6,503 nt of DNA from Chloroflexota bacterium (GTDB lineage Bacteria; Chloroflexota; UBA11872; VXOZ01), in NCBI GenBank assembly GCA_009839775.1, contig VXOZ01000388.1:1-6503 (forward strand), written 5' to 3'. This document shows positions 1 to 5,913 of this stretch, in pieces. The notes under the pieces are model-generated. The model was not told the origin of the DNA. It saw only the letters and a list, made by a program, of their open reading frames with translations, and did no database searches. Each line of letters starts with the position of its first letter. Position 1 is the stretch's first letter. Made by a program: the position numbers and the translations under genes.

Positions 1-71
1 TCGGCCCCCTGCCGGAAGCTGCGCTGGCGCGCATTGTGGAGACGCAGCGGGAACTAGGGCTTCTAGCATAA
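1..71 (+). CDS. C-terminal end of a gene cut by the window edge, possibly DapA-like aldolase
   Basis: Reading from base 3, an open frame gives 22 residues ending in TAA at 69-71: GPLPEAALARIVETQRELGL, then LA. The other two forward frames give less protein-like sequence, and this one has the alternating pattern of an amphipathic C-terminal helix. A proline-leucine-proline turn followed by a helix ending in ELGLL is how many dihydrodipicolinate synthase/N-acetylneuraminate lyase family proteins finish, so that family is my best guess. The match rests on a very short stretch, so the family call is weak while the existence of the coding end is fairly likely. A 473-bp gap separates it from the next gene, so it need not share a transcript with it. 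Confidence 0.45.
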   Translation, partial: GPLPEAALARIVETQRELGLLA

Positions 72-114
72 GTTGAATAGCCCTCCCTACATTCATTCCA
101 CGAGAGCGGCTACC

Positions 115-164
115 GTAGCGCTCGGCTTCTGTTCAAGGGAGCGGGAGGCAAGCCCTCGCGCTAC
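115..164. repeat. 50-bp imperfect inverted-repeat element
   Basis: The left end is GTAGCGCTCGGCTT (115-128). The right end, read on the opposite strand, is GTAGCGCGAGGGCTT (150-164). The outer seven bases, GTAGCGC/GCGCTAC, are a perfect inverted repeat. A third, degenerate copy of the right arm, AAGCCTTAGGGCTAC, lies in direct orientation at 201-215 and matches AAGCCCTCGCGCTAC at 150-164 in 12 of 15 positions. This shape suits a small dispersed palindromic or MITE-like repeat. Only one complete copy is in the window, so its dispersal is not shown. Confidence 0.5.
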
Positions 165-223
165 TATCCTGCCTGCTTGCACCATTCGCTGTCGGACGAC
201 AAGCCTTAGGGCTACATTTCCCA

Positions 224-257
224 TCTCCCTATCCTCGTTGGAGCAGTTTTAGGGAGA
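224..257. repeat. Hairpin with 8-bp perfect stem
   Basis: TCTCCCTA at 224-231 is exactly complementary to TAGGGAGA at 250-257. The 18-nt loop contains a further possible TCC/GGA mini-stem (232-234 with 240-242). No T-run follows, so it is not a standard terminator of the upstream gene. It may be part of the same repeat cluster as 115-215. Confidence 0.4.
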
Positions 258-346
258 AATCGTCGCGTTGAAAGCGCCGGGCCATGCCATATTCGCACAC
301 GGACCTACTCTGCCTGCATTCAATAGGGTTGACTTTCACAAGAGCA

Positions 347-375
347 TTGCATCATAGCCGTGCTCCGTCCATAAT
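347..375 (+). promoter_or_regulatory. Candidate sigma70-type promoter for the binding-protein gene
   Basis: A -10-like CATAAT (370-375, five of six consensus bases) sits 17 nt after TTGCAT (347-352, which matches only the first three bases of TTGACA). Transcription would begin near 382 and give a leader of about 160 nt. A second -35-like TTGACT at 329-334 has no good -10 at the right distance. Called from sequence pattern only. Confidence 0.35.
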
Positions 376-396
376 GCGATACAAGGATCACCCTCA

Positions 397-412
397 GTTC
401 ATTTAAGTGAAC
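397..412. promoter_or_regulatory. 16-bp near-palindrome, possible operator or leader stem
   Basis: GTTCATTTAAGTGAAC is symmetric except for one base pair position (T opposite G). It begins about 15 nt downstream of the predicted transcription start, a place typical of repressor binding sites for sugar-uptake genes. It could equally be a small RNA stem. No regulator gene is in the window to pair it with. Confidence 0.3.
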
Positions 413-509
413 GAAAGGAGGGCGACAACCTGTTAGCGAGCTTCTACGGGGGATCCCATCGAAACTTCTTTGCTAACCACGCAATTGACGACCGCTATGG
501 TTTAAGTGT

Positions 510-530
510 GACTTGCCTTCACGGCAAGTC
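510..530 (+). promoter_or_regulatory. Leader hairpin abutting the ribosome binding site
   Basis: GACTTGCC (510-517) and GGCAAGTC (523-530) form a perfect 8-bp stem with a 5-nt loop. The Shine-Dalgarno sequence GGGAGGT (531-537) starts at the very next base and the GTG start codon is at 545. A stem this close would affect ribosome access or message stability. No alternative pairing that would cover the ribosome binding site was found by eye, so a switch is not shown. Confidence 0.45.
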
Positions 531-544
531 GGGAGGTAAGGCAA

Positions 545-1933
545 GTGGAAACTGATGAACGCAAGACCCGATTGACACGACGCTCGATGCTTTGGCTGGG
601 CGGCGGCACGCTCGGCGCTATCGCCCTGGCTGCCTGCGGCCAAGCAACCATGCCCGCCGCGACGGACGATGCGCCCGCGGCCGAAGAGAAAGAAGCGGAA
701 GCCAAAGAGCCGGAGCCACAGGCAGAGCCCGTTACCCTGGACTGGGCGCTCTGGGGTGACTCTACCTGGGTGGAAGCGGCGCAGGCCGGCGCCGATGCGT
801 ACACGGCAGACAACCCAAACGTTACTCTCAACGTCCTCGGCGTAAAGGATAGTCCGTCCGTCTACATTACGTCGTGGGTGGCCGGGTCCGGCCCCGACAT
901 TGCGATGACGTGGGGTGTGAATCTCGTCCAAGCGGGACGGGAGGGTCTGCTGCTCGACATGGATCCCTTCATCAAGCGCGACAGCTTCCCCATGGATGAC
1001 TACATTCCTTTCCAGCTCGGCGCAATGCGCTGGCCGGAGACGGGTCAGTACGGTCTGCCCATGTACATCAATGTCTACGTGCTCTGGTACAACCGGCAGG
1101 TTTTCGATAAGCAGGGCATAGCCTTCCCCGATGACAACTGGGGCTGGGACGAATACCAGGATGCGATGCTCAGGCTTACCGACCGTCCCAACACCGTCTT
1201 TGGCGGCGTGGACGCGGGTTGGGGCCGCGGCATATGGAAGATCGTGCAGAACGGCGGTACTATTGTCGATCCGGAAAACGACCGCCACGCCACCTTCGAT
1301 AGTCCGGAAGCCATCGAGGCCATGGAGTGGGTCCACGCCCGCTTCCATCAGGACCGGAGCATGGTGCACGGTGAGGAGTGGGCGGCGCTGGACCGGAGCA
1401 AGGTCCAGGCCCTGATGCAGGGCACCTTGGCAACCTGGGAAGAAGGTTCGTGGGGACCGGGGCAGTACTCGATAGACTACCCCGATAATGTCGCGGACTG
1501 GGACGTAGTCCCACTGCCCCAGGGTCCGGTGGCCCGCGCTACCCAAGGCTCCATCGACGCGTGGGTGGTTTGGGGAAACACCAAAGACCCGGATACGGCG
1601 TGGGACTTCATGAAATTCCTGCAGACCGACACCTATCTGGACTTGCAGTGCCAGATCGCCAGCATCCAGCATCCGCGCGCCTCGCTGCAAGACCGCTATA
1701 TCAGCATCATGAAAGAGAACTTCCCGGCGCTCGCGGACAAGAATCTCGACGCGTTCGCGCATCCGGTGCGGGGCAAGTATGCCTGGCCGAACGGCGGCCT
1801 GTTCCGCAAAGATGCCGAGGTCTTCGGGATCCTCGCGGAGGCCTGGCAGACCGCCATTGTCGAGGACAAGATCACGGTGGCGGAGGCGTTCACCGATGGC
1901 GCCGCGCGCGCCAACGCGCTGATGGCGGAGTGA
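545..1933 (+). CDS. Extracellular solute-binding lipoprotein of a sugar-type ABC transporter
   Basis: This 462-residue protein is a family 1 (MalE/UgpB-like) periplasmic or surface substrate-binding protein that would hand a sugar or similar solute to an ABC importer. The N-terminus has a twin-arginine-like stretch (TRRSML, 11-16), a hydrophobic segment and a lipobox LAAC with the lipidated Cys at 31. An acidic, proline-rich linker follows to about residue 62. The mature part has the family's usual landmarks: GSGPDI (114-119), YGLPMYINVYVLWYN (169-183), FDSPEAIEAM (251-260) and a closing-lobe segment DAWVVWGNTKDPDTAWDFMKF (338-358). The length is normal. GTG is chosen as start because GGGAGGT lies 7 nt upstream and an in-frame TGA at 509-511 leaves no earlier start. 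No permease or ATPase gene is adjacent on the right, so it is either an orphan component or the end of an operon lying to the left. The substrate cannot be told. Confidence 0.9.
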   Translation: METDERKTRLTRRSMLWLGGGTLGAIALAACGQATMPAATDDAPAAEEKEAEAKEPEPQAEPVTLDWALWGDSTWVEAAQAGADAYTADNPNVTLNVLGVKDSPSVYITSWVAGSGPDIAMTWGVNLVQAGREGLLLDMDPFIKRDSFPMDDYIPFQLGAMRWPETGQYGLPMYINVYVLWYNRQVFDKQGIAFPDDNWGWDEYQDAMLRLTDRPNTVFGGVDAGWGRGIWKIVQNGGTIVDPENDRHATFDSPEAIEAMEWVHARFHQDRSMVHGEEWAALDRSKVQALMQGTLATWEEGSWGPGQYSIDYPDNVADWDVVPLPQGPVARATQGSIDAWVVWGNTKDPDTAWDFMKFLQTDTYLDLQCQIASIQHPRASLQDRYISIMKENFPALADKNLDAFAHPVRGKYAWPNGGLFRKDAEVFGILAEAWQTAIVEDKITVAEAFTDGAARANALMAE

Positions 1934-2066
1934 TAGGGATAGGCGCTAGAGTGAAGGCACTTGGCAGGCGCGGATTGCACACCTAGCGATCCTTTTCGGT
2001 AGTGTGTAGGATGTATCCAGAGAGCCGCCGCTTTACGCGCCACCAAATACGTGACGCTCTTGGTAA

Positions 2067-2086
2067 GGGCACGACATGTCGTGCTC
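2067..2086. repeat. 20-bp palindromic repeat, imperfect copy
   Basis: The core GCACGACATGTCGTGC (2069-2084) is a perfect palindrome, and the next pairs outward are one G/T mismatch then G/C. It shares the pattern GGGCACGAYATRTCGTGC with the larger palindrome centred 39 bp further on. The two look like tandem members of one REP-like family. Confidence 0.6.
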
Positions 2087-2095
2087 ACGCATAAT

Positions 2096-2135
2096 GCATA
2101 CGTAGGGGCACGATATATCGTGCCCCTACGTATGC
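2096..2135. repeat. 40-bp perfect palindrome, REP-like
   Basis: The left arm GCATACGTAGGGGCACGATA (2096-2115) is followed directly by its exact reverse complement (2116-2135), with no spacer. As RNA it would fold into a very stable hairpin. It lies between the stop of the binding-protein gene and the start of the MetE-like pair. No T-run follows on either side, so a classical intrinsic terminator is not supported, though the hairpin could protect the 3' end of the upstream message or slow polymerase. A dispersed repeat is the most likely identity. Confidence 0.8.
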
Positions 2136-2166
2136 CCGGTAGTCCAATTCCGAAAGACTGATACAC

Positions 2167-3177
2167 ATGCTCGTTACCTCTTCCGGTCGATTTTCCATTG
2201 TGAGCAACGGTCAGCACCCATTGCGCGCGGCCGTTGAGGATTGGCGGGGCCGGGTGACACCAACACCTGAAGCGGCGTGGCAAGACACGGAGTTGCGCGC
2301 CGTGCAGGCGGAGACGCAAGCGGAGCTGCTGGCGGCGCAGGCGGACGCCGGTGCGGACATTCTCGATCCGGGCTACGTGCCCGTCTACGACGAGTGGTTT
2401 CAGATGGCGCGGGTGGTGACGGATTTGGAAGTCGCGGCACCATTGCGGTATTTGGACACAAATACGTACTACCACCATTGGGTGCTGAATCGCGTGCCGA
2501 CACGGCAGGCGGAGAGTCCCATCGTGAGCGCGTATCGTCACTCGGCCTCGCACACAGACAGGCCAGTCAAACCTGCACTCTTTGGCCCATACACCATCTG
2601 GACGTATGCCGACCGGCAAGGAGAAGGCGACTCGCCGGAGGCCTTTGCCGCGCTGGTGGACATGTGGGCGGCGGACGCCGCAGCACTGGCTGCTGCCGGT
2701 GCACGGTATATCCAAATCGAAGAGTCAGTCGTCCTGCGTCCCAAGCACCGCGCCGACTTTCCGCTGGTAGCTCAGGCAATTGAGCGCATTGCGGATGCGG
2801 CGGCGGGAGCCACCATCATCGTGCACCTGGCGTGCGGCGAGATCGGCGATTTGCTCCAGCCCTTTCTTGCCATTCCCGGCCTCGGCGGGCTGGGGCTGGA
2901 CTTCACCGACGCGTACCGCGACCCCAATCTCGCCGCGCTCGCCGGCTGGCACGGGGATGCAATCCTGCAAGCGGGCATTGCCGATGCCCGCAGTATTCGT
3001 GTGGAGACCGAGGCGGAGTTGCACGAAACTCTGACCGCAATTACGTCTGCCGCGCCTGCGGCAACTTGCTGGGCCGCGCCGAGCACGGCCTTGCTCCACC
3101 TGCCGCGCCACGCCGCATTCGAGAAGCTTGCAAGGCTGGCGAGCGCTGCTCACCGCTTTGGCGATAACGGGGCTTAG
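2167..3177 (+). CDS. MetE N-terminal-domain-like protein, partner of a split methionine synthase
   Basis: A 336-residue protein resembling the N-terminal half of cobalamin-independent methionine synthase (MetE). Matching landmarks, in order: LRAAVEDWRGRV (19-30, like the LKKALE-YWxGKI helix of MetE), ADILDPGYVPVYDEW (63-77), LDTNTYYHHW (96-105, like the conserved WFDTNYHY), KPALFGPYT (135-143) and YIQIEES (181-187, where MetE has QIDEP). The catalytic zinc site is not intact: HLAC (220-223) has HxxC rather than HxC, Asp245 stands where the Glu ligand would be, and Ser306/Thr307 where the last Cys would be. That fits the non-catalytic half, which in full-length MetE helps bind the folate substrate. 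The stop is 2 nt before the next start, so the two are probably translated together as a complex. The ATG lacks a clear Shine-Dalgarno sequence. Other uses of the MetE fold remain possible. Confidence 0.8.
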   Translation: MLVTSSGRFSIVSNGQHPLRAAVEDWRGRVTPTPEAAWQDTELRAVQAETQAELLAAQADAGADILDPGYVPVYDEWFQMARVVTDLEVAAPLRYLDTNTYYHHWVLNRVPTRQAESPIVSAYRHSASHTDRPVKPALFGPYTIWTYADRQGEGDSPEAFAALVDMWAADAAALAAAGARYIQIEESVVLRPKHRADFPLVAQAIERIADAAAGATIIVHLACGEIGDLLQPFLAIPGLGGLGLDFTDAYRDPNLAALAGWHGDAILQAGIADARSIRVETEAELHETLTAITSAAPAATCWAAPSTALLHLPRHAAFEKLARLASAAHRFGDNGA

Positions 3178-3179
3178 CC

Positions 3180-4175
3180 ATGAACCAATTACCGCTTTTG
3201 CCGATTTCCACCATTGGCAGCTTGCCCAAGCCGCCCGACCTCTTCCAAGCGGAAATGGCGCCGCTGGAGCAGCAGGACCGTGCCTGGATGCGCCAAGCCC
3301 AAGAAACGGCGGTGGCGGACTGGCTTGCGACCCAGGAGTCCCTCGGCATTGACGTTCTCGTAGACGGCGAGCAGTACCGGCGCTCCATGACCACCTATTT
3401 TCTGGAGGGCTGGGGCTGCGCCGACATTGATCCTGATGCGGTATGGGTATTGGATAACATGTACGGTCAGCGGGCCGTCATCAAGCGCCCGGCCACCGAG
3501 TCGCGCACGCTGCTCCTCGATTGGTACCAATTCGCCGTCGCGCGCGCCGAGAGCGAATTGAAAGTCACCGTCACCGGCCCGTACACCCTGCGGGACTGGG
3601 TATTCGATCTCCACTATCCCGACCGCGCCGCTGCGGTGCTAGCTATGGCGGAATACGTGCGCGAAGAGGTGGAAGCCTTAATTGCGGCGGGGGTGCGCTA
3701 CCTGCAGATCGATGAACCGGCATTCGTGACCCGCTACGATCAGCCGGCCGAGTTGGACGTTGCCATCGAGGGCATGCGGCGCATCTGTGCCGGTCTGCCG
3801 GAGCACGTCACGGTTTTCACCCACATGTGCTACGGGGCGTTTCACGAGGTGTATCCCAAGATGCTGGAGCTGCCGGCGCAGGTCTTTTGCCTGGAGTTGG
3901 CGCACGTCGCGCCCGAAATGCTCGACATCCTGCGCCGGCATCCCTTCCCCGCGGATCGCGGCATGGGTTATGGCGTTGTGGATGCGCAGGACCCCCGTGT
4001 AGAATCGGTAGAGGAGATCGAGGCGCGCATTCGCCTGGCATTGGAATACTTTACGCCGGAGCAACTCTGGATCAATCCTGATTGCGGATTGCAGGTGGTT
4101 CCACACGACGCTGCCGTCGCCAAGCTGCGAAATCTCGTGGAGGCGACACACCGCGTGCGCCAAGCGCTCGCCTAG
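3180..4175 (+). CDS. MetE-type catalytic barrel (cobalamin-independent methionine synthase family, short form)
   Basis: A 331-residue stand-alone version of the MetE C-terminal catalytic domain, which uses zinc to activate homocysteine and move a methyl group to it, giving methionine. Visible key residues are STIGSLPKP (10-18, homocysteine loop), LVDGEQYRRSM (60-70, Glu64), TGPYTL (132-137), YLQIDEPAF (174-182, Asp178) and the zinc ligands His215 and Cys217 (THMCYG), Glu239 (CLELA) and Cys302 (NPDCGL). The spacing His-Glu 24 and Glu-Cys 63 is almost that of E. coli MetE (24 and 61), so the site should be functional. The full-length enzyme is about 750 residues; here its N-terminal half is the preceding gene. 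The ATG follows that gene's stop by 2 nt, which suggests translational coupling. Short MetE-like enzymes (the Mes families) can take methyl groups from corrinoid proteins instead of folate, so the donor is open. A different thiol acceptor is also possible. Confidence 0.85.
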   Translation: MNQLPLLPISTIGSLPKPPDLFQAEMAPLEQQDRAWMRQAQETAVADWLATQESLGIDVLVDGEQYRRSMTTYFLEGWGCADIDPDAVWVLDNMYGQRAVIKRPATESRTLLLDWYQFAVARAESELKVTVTGPYTLRDWVFDLHYPDRAAAVLAMAEYVREEVEALIAAGVRYLQIDEPAFVTRYDQPAELDVAIEGMRRICAGLPEHVTVFTHMCYGAFHEVYPKMLELPAQVFCLELAHVAPEMLDILRRHPFPADRGMGYGVVDAQDPRVESVEEIEARIRLALEYFTPEQLWINPDCGLQVVPHDAAVAKLRNLVEATHRVRQALA

Positions 4176-4205
4176 CCGTTTCCAAATACACGAAAGGATG
4201 TCTGC

Positions 4206-4604
4206 ATGAGCCCACAAGACAGCGAAACCCATGTCAACGTCGTGGCGTGGCTGCACATCATACTGAGCGTTCTGGGGCTCCTTGTGACAGCGCTAGTGTT
4301 TCTTGTGTTTGTGGGTATCGGGCTGCTGCTGGCTGCCTCCGATGAAACGGCGGCTATGGGGATCTTTGCCGTAATTGCCACGATAATTGGCGGGTTCCTA
4401 TTTCTCGTCTCGGTTCCAGGGCTGATAGGCGGCATCGGCCTCCTGCAGCGGCAGAACTGGGCGCGTATCCTCGTGCTCATCCTCAGTGTGCTCCAACTCT
4501 TCAACGTGCCCTTTGGCACGGCTGTAGGCGTGTATTCACTCTGGACGCTCACGCGGGACGAAACACAGGCGCTCTTTGGCGAATCGAGAGGCTGGAGTGA
4601 ATAG
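4206..4604 (+). CDS. Small multi-pass membrane protein of unknown function
   Basis: A 132-residue hydrophobic protein that I cannot assign to a named family. Three strongly hydrophobic regions are seen: about residues 12-43 (long enough for one or two passes), 50-79 (with glycine-rich VPGLIGGIGLL at 69-79) and 86-115. Charged residues cluster at the short N-terminus, around RQNWAR (81-86) and at the C-terminal tail TRDETQALFGESRGW. The pattern of a glycine-rich helix, an RxNWAR turn and then a last helix ending NVPFGTAVGVYSLW is known to me from various small uncharacterised membrane proteins. The start is well supported by AAAGGA at 4193-4198, 7 nt before ATG. It lies 30 nt after the MetE-like gene and 67 nt before the hydrolase gene, so it probably shares their transcript. 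No catalytic residues or transport motif are evident. Confidence 0.75.
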   Translation: MSPQDSETHVNVVAWLHIILSVLGLLVTALVFLVFVGIGLLLAASDETAAMGIFAVIATIIGGFLFLVSVPGLIGGIGLLQRQNWARILVLILSVLQLFNVPFGTAVGVYSLWTLTRDETQALFGESRGWSE

Positions 4605-4671
4605 ACTGCTCTTGCCGTAGCATACTGTAAGTCCGACAAAGTTCCCTGCCACCCGCAAGGAGATAGAGCAC

Positions 4672-5730
4672 GTGAGTGTAGCTTCGCGACCGTACATCGA
4701 TCCCGTGGAAGGGCTGATCGCCCGCGCCAAGGCGACTGCGGCGCCCATGAACCTGCCGACCGATGCCGCCGAATGGCGCGCGTGGCATGAGCGTACCTTG
4801 ATACAGGTGCGGGAGATGATCGGCCCGTATCCCGATCCCGTGCCCTTAAACGTGGAAGTGGTGGAGCGCCACGACGAGGGCAGCTATATCCGCGAGAAGG
4901 TCCTCTATGATAGCGAGGCCTTCGCCACCGTGCCCGCCTGGCTGCTCACGCCTAAGGACATCAAGGCAGGAGAAAAGCGGCCCGGCATTCTCTGCGCCCA
5001 CGGCCATGGGCGCGGCAAGGATGACGCTGCCGGCGTTCTGCCGCCGGCAGACCACCCTGAATACGCGCGGCAAATGGAGCGGAAGTCCGGCGTGGATTAC
5101 GCCCATCAGCTTGCCGAGCGCGGCTACGTCTGCCTCGCCCCTGACTGGCGCGGTTTCGGCGAGCGGATGGGTCCGGAGGAGTGGCGGCGCAGTTCCCGCG
5201 ACGGCTGCAACGCGCTCTATTTGGGGTACGGCTATCTGGGCTTTCAGTTGCTCGCGCTCGATATCTGGGACGGCATGCGCGGCATCGACCTGCTGCAGGG
5301 TTTGCCAAATGTAGACCCTGACCGCATCGGCATGATCGGCCTCTCCTTTGGCGGCACGATGACCACGTACCTTTCAGCACTGGACGAACGCGTTCGCTGC
5401 GCCGACATCGTGTGCTACCTCAGCACGATTTGGGATGCCATCGGCCATCGTGGTCGGGGCAACACCTGCGGCTCGCAATTCGCCCGCGGCCTGCTGACTT
5501 TTGGCGACATCGCCTCCGTGGCCGGCCTGATCGCGCCGCGTCCCTGCCTCGTGGAGGTCGGCGAACTGGACGATTGCTTCATAAAGGATGACGCGCTGCG
5601 CTGCTACGCCGACGTAGAACGCATCTATGCCGCAGCCGGCGCTGCCGACCGGATCGACTTGGATCTCCATCCCGGCGGCCACGCCTTCAGCGGCGCGAAA
5701 GCCTTCGACTGGTTCGCGCGGTGGTTATAG
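4672..5730 (+). CDS. Alpha/beta hydrolase, acetyl xylan esterase/dienelactone hydrolase type
   Basis: A 352-residue hydrolase of the alpha/beta fold, probably cytoplasmic since no signal peptide is seen. The N-terminal ~85 residues form an added region typical of the larger esterase-like members. The core shows an oxyanion-hole stretch CAHGHGRG (108-115), APDWRGFGER (156-165), the nucleophile elbow GLSFGG with Ser225, an acidic site GELDD (297-301, Asp300 or Asp301) and the catalytic His337 in HPGGHAF (333-339). All three members of a Ser-Asp-His triad are therefore present and in the right order. The family acts on esters, including acetylated sugars, and some members on lactones; the actual substrate is not readable. 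The GTG start is supported by AAGGAGAT at 4657-4664, 7 nt upstream. It appears to be the last gene of the unit that begins with the MetE-like pair, although a functional link to methyl transfer is not obvious. Confidence 0.85.
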   Translation: MSVASRPYIDPVEGLIARAKATAAPMNLPTDAAEWRAWHERTLIQVREMIGPYPDPVPLNVEVVERHDEGSYIREKVLYDSEAFATVPAWLLTPKDIKAGEKRPGILCAHGHGRGKDDAAGVLPPADHPEYARQMERKSGVDYAHQLAERGYVCLAPDWRGFGERMGPEEWRRSSRDGCNALYLGYGYLGFQLLALDIWDGMRGIDLLQGLPNVDPDRIGMIGLSFGGTMTTYLSALDERVRCADIVCYLSTIWDAIGHRGRGNTCGSQFARGLLTFGDIASVAGLIAPRPCLVEVGELDDCFIKDDALRCYADVERIYAAAGAADRIDLDLHPGGHAFSGAKAFDWFARWL

Positions 5731-5744
5731 GTTGACTCGTGTCT

Positions 5745-5791
5745 AGGCCGCCCGATTTACTGGTGAGGTCGTTTTACCAGGATGACGGCCT
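5745..5791 (+). terminator. Nested stem-loop after the hydrolase gene, possible terminator
   Basis: AGGCCG (5745-5750) pairs with CGGCCT (5786-5791). Inside it, CTGGTGA (5760-5766) pairs with TTACCAG (5774-5780) with one G-T wobble. Only a short TTT follows the outer stem, so termination strength would be modest. Its place, 15 nt after the stop and before a new promoter, suits the end of the transcription unit. Confidence 0.35.
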
Positions 5792-5830
5792 TTAGCCGCG
5801 CCCATGCATAGTCGCCACTGAGATTCCAGC

Positions 5831-5859
5831 TTGACAGTAAGCATTGCCGGTTCTACCAT
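5831..5859 (+). promoter_or_regulatory. Sigma70-type promoter for the PhyH-family gene
   Basis: A perfect -35 TTGACA (5831-5836) is followed after exactly 17 nt by TACCAT (5854-5859), which has four of six -10 bases including the key first two and the last. Transcription would start near 5866, about 48 nt before the start codon of the next gene. This makes the dioxygenase gene a separate transcription unit. Confidence 0.55.
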
Positions 5860-5913
5860 CAAAGACAGGAAAATCTGCATCACCCCTGTTCATAGCCGTA
5901 TGAGGATAGCAGA

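Larger units (their letters stand above)
72..544. other. 473-bp intergenic region with several inverted repeats
   Basis: No convincing coding frame is seen on either strand. The first half (115-257) holds an imperfect inverted-repeat element and an 8-bp inverted repeat with an 18-nt loop. The second half holds a candidate promoter at 347-375, a 16-bp near-palindrome at 397-412, an unattached Shine-Dalgarno-like tract at 414-422 and a hairpin at 510-530 beside the ribosome binding site of the lipoprotein gene. A 5' leader of about 160 nt would result if the promoter is real. I do not recognise a known riboswitch or RNA family in it. Confidence 0.6.

Noticed and set aside
473..1762. Long open frame of 429 codons on the minus strand across the lipoprotein gene
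   Set aside because: It is antisense to a gene with clear family motifs and a ribosome binding site; in GC-rich DNA such mirror frames are common, and its translation is rich in Arg, Val and His with no recognisable domain.
1975..2005. TTGCAC and TAGTGT as a promoter for the MetE-like pair
   Set aside because: The spacing is 19 nt and both boxes are poor; the palindromes would lie in the leader, so I could not support a start site.
1977..2010. CACAC...GTGTG stem after the lipoprotein gene as terminator
   Set aside because: The stem is short, bulged and has a large loop, with the only T-run inside the loop rather than after the stem.
1696..2715. Open frame of 339 codons on the minus strand spanning the repeat region
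   Set aside because: It runs through the end of one real gene, both palindromes and the start of another, and its protein has no domain character.
5803..5820. CGCCACTG resembling the B12-box end of a cobalamin riboswitch before the PhyH gene
   Set aside because: The upstream parts of the cobalamin aptamer (paired GGTG and AATCC segments at the proper spacing) are absent, and the match is only eight bases.
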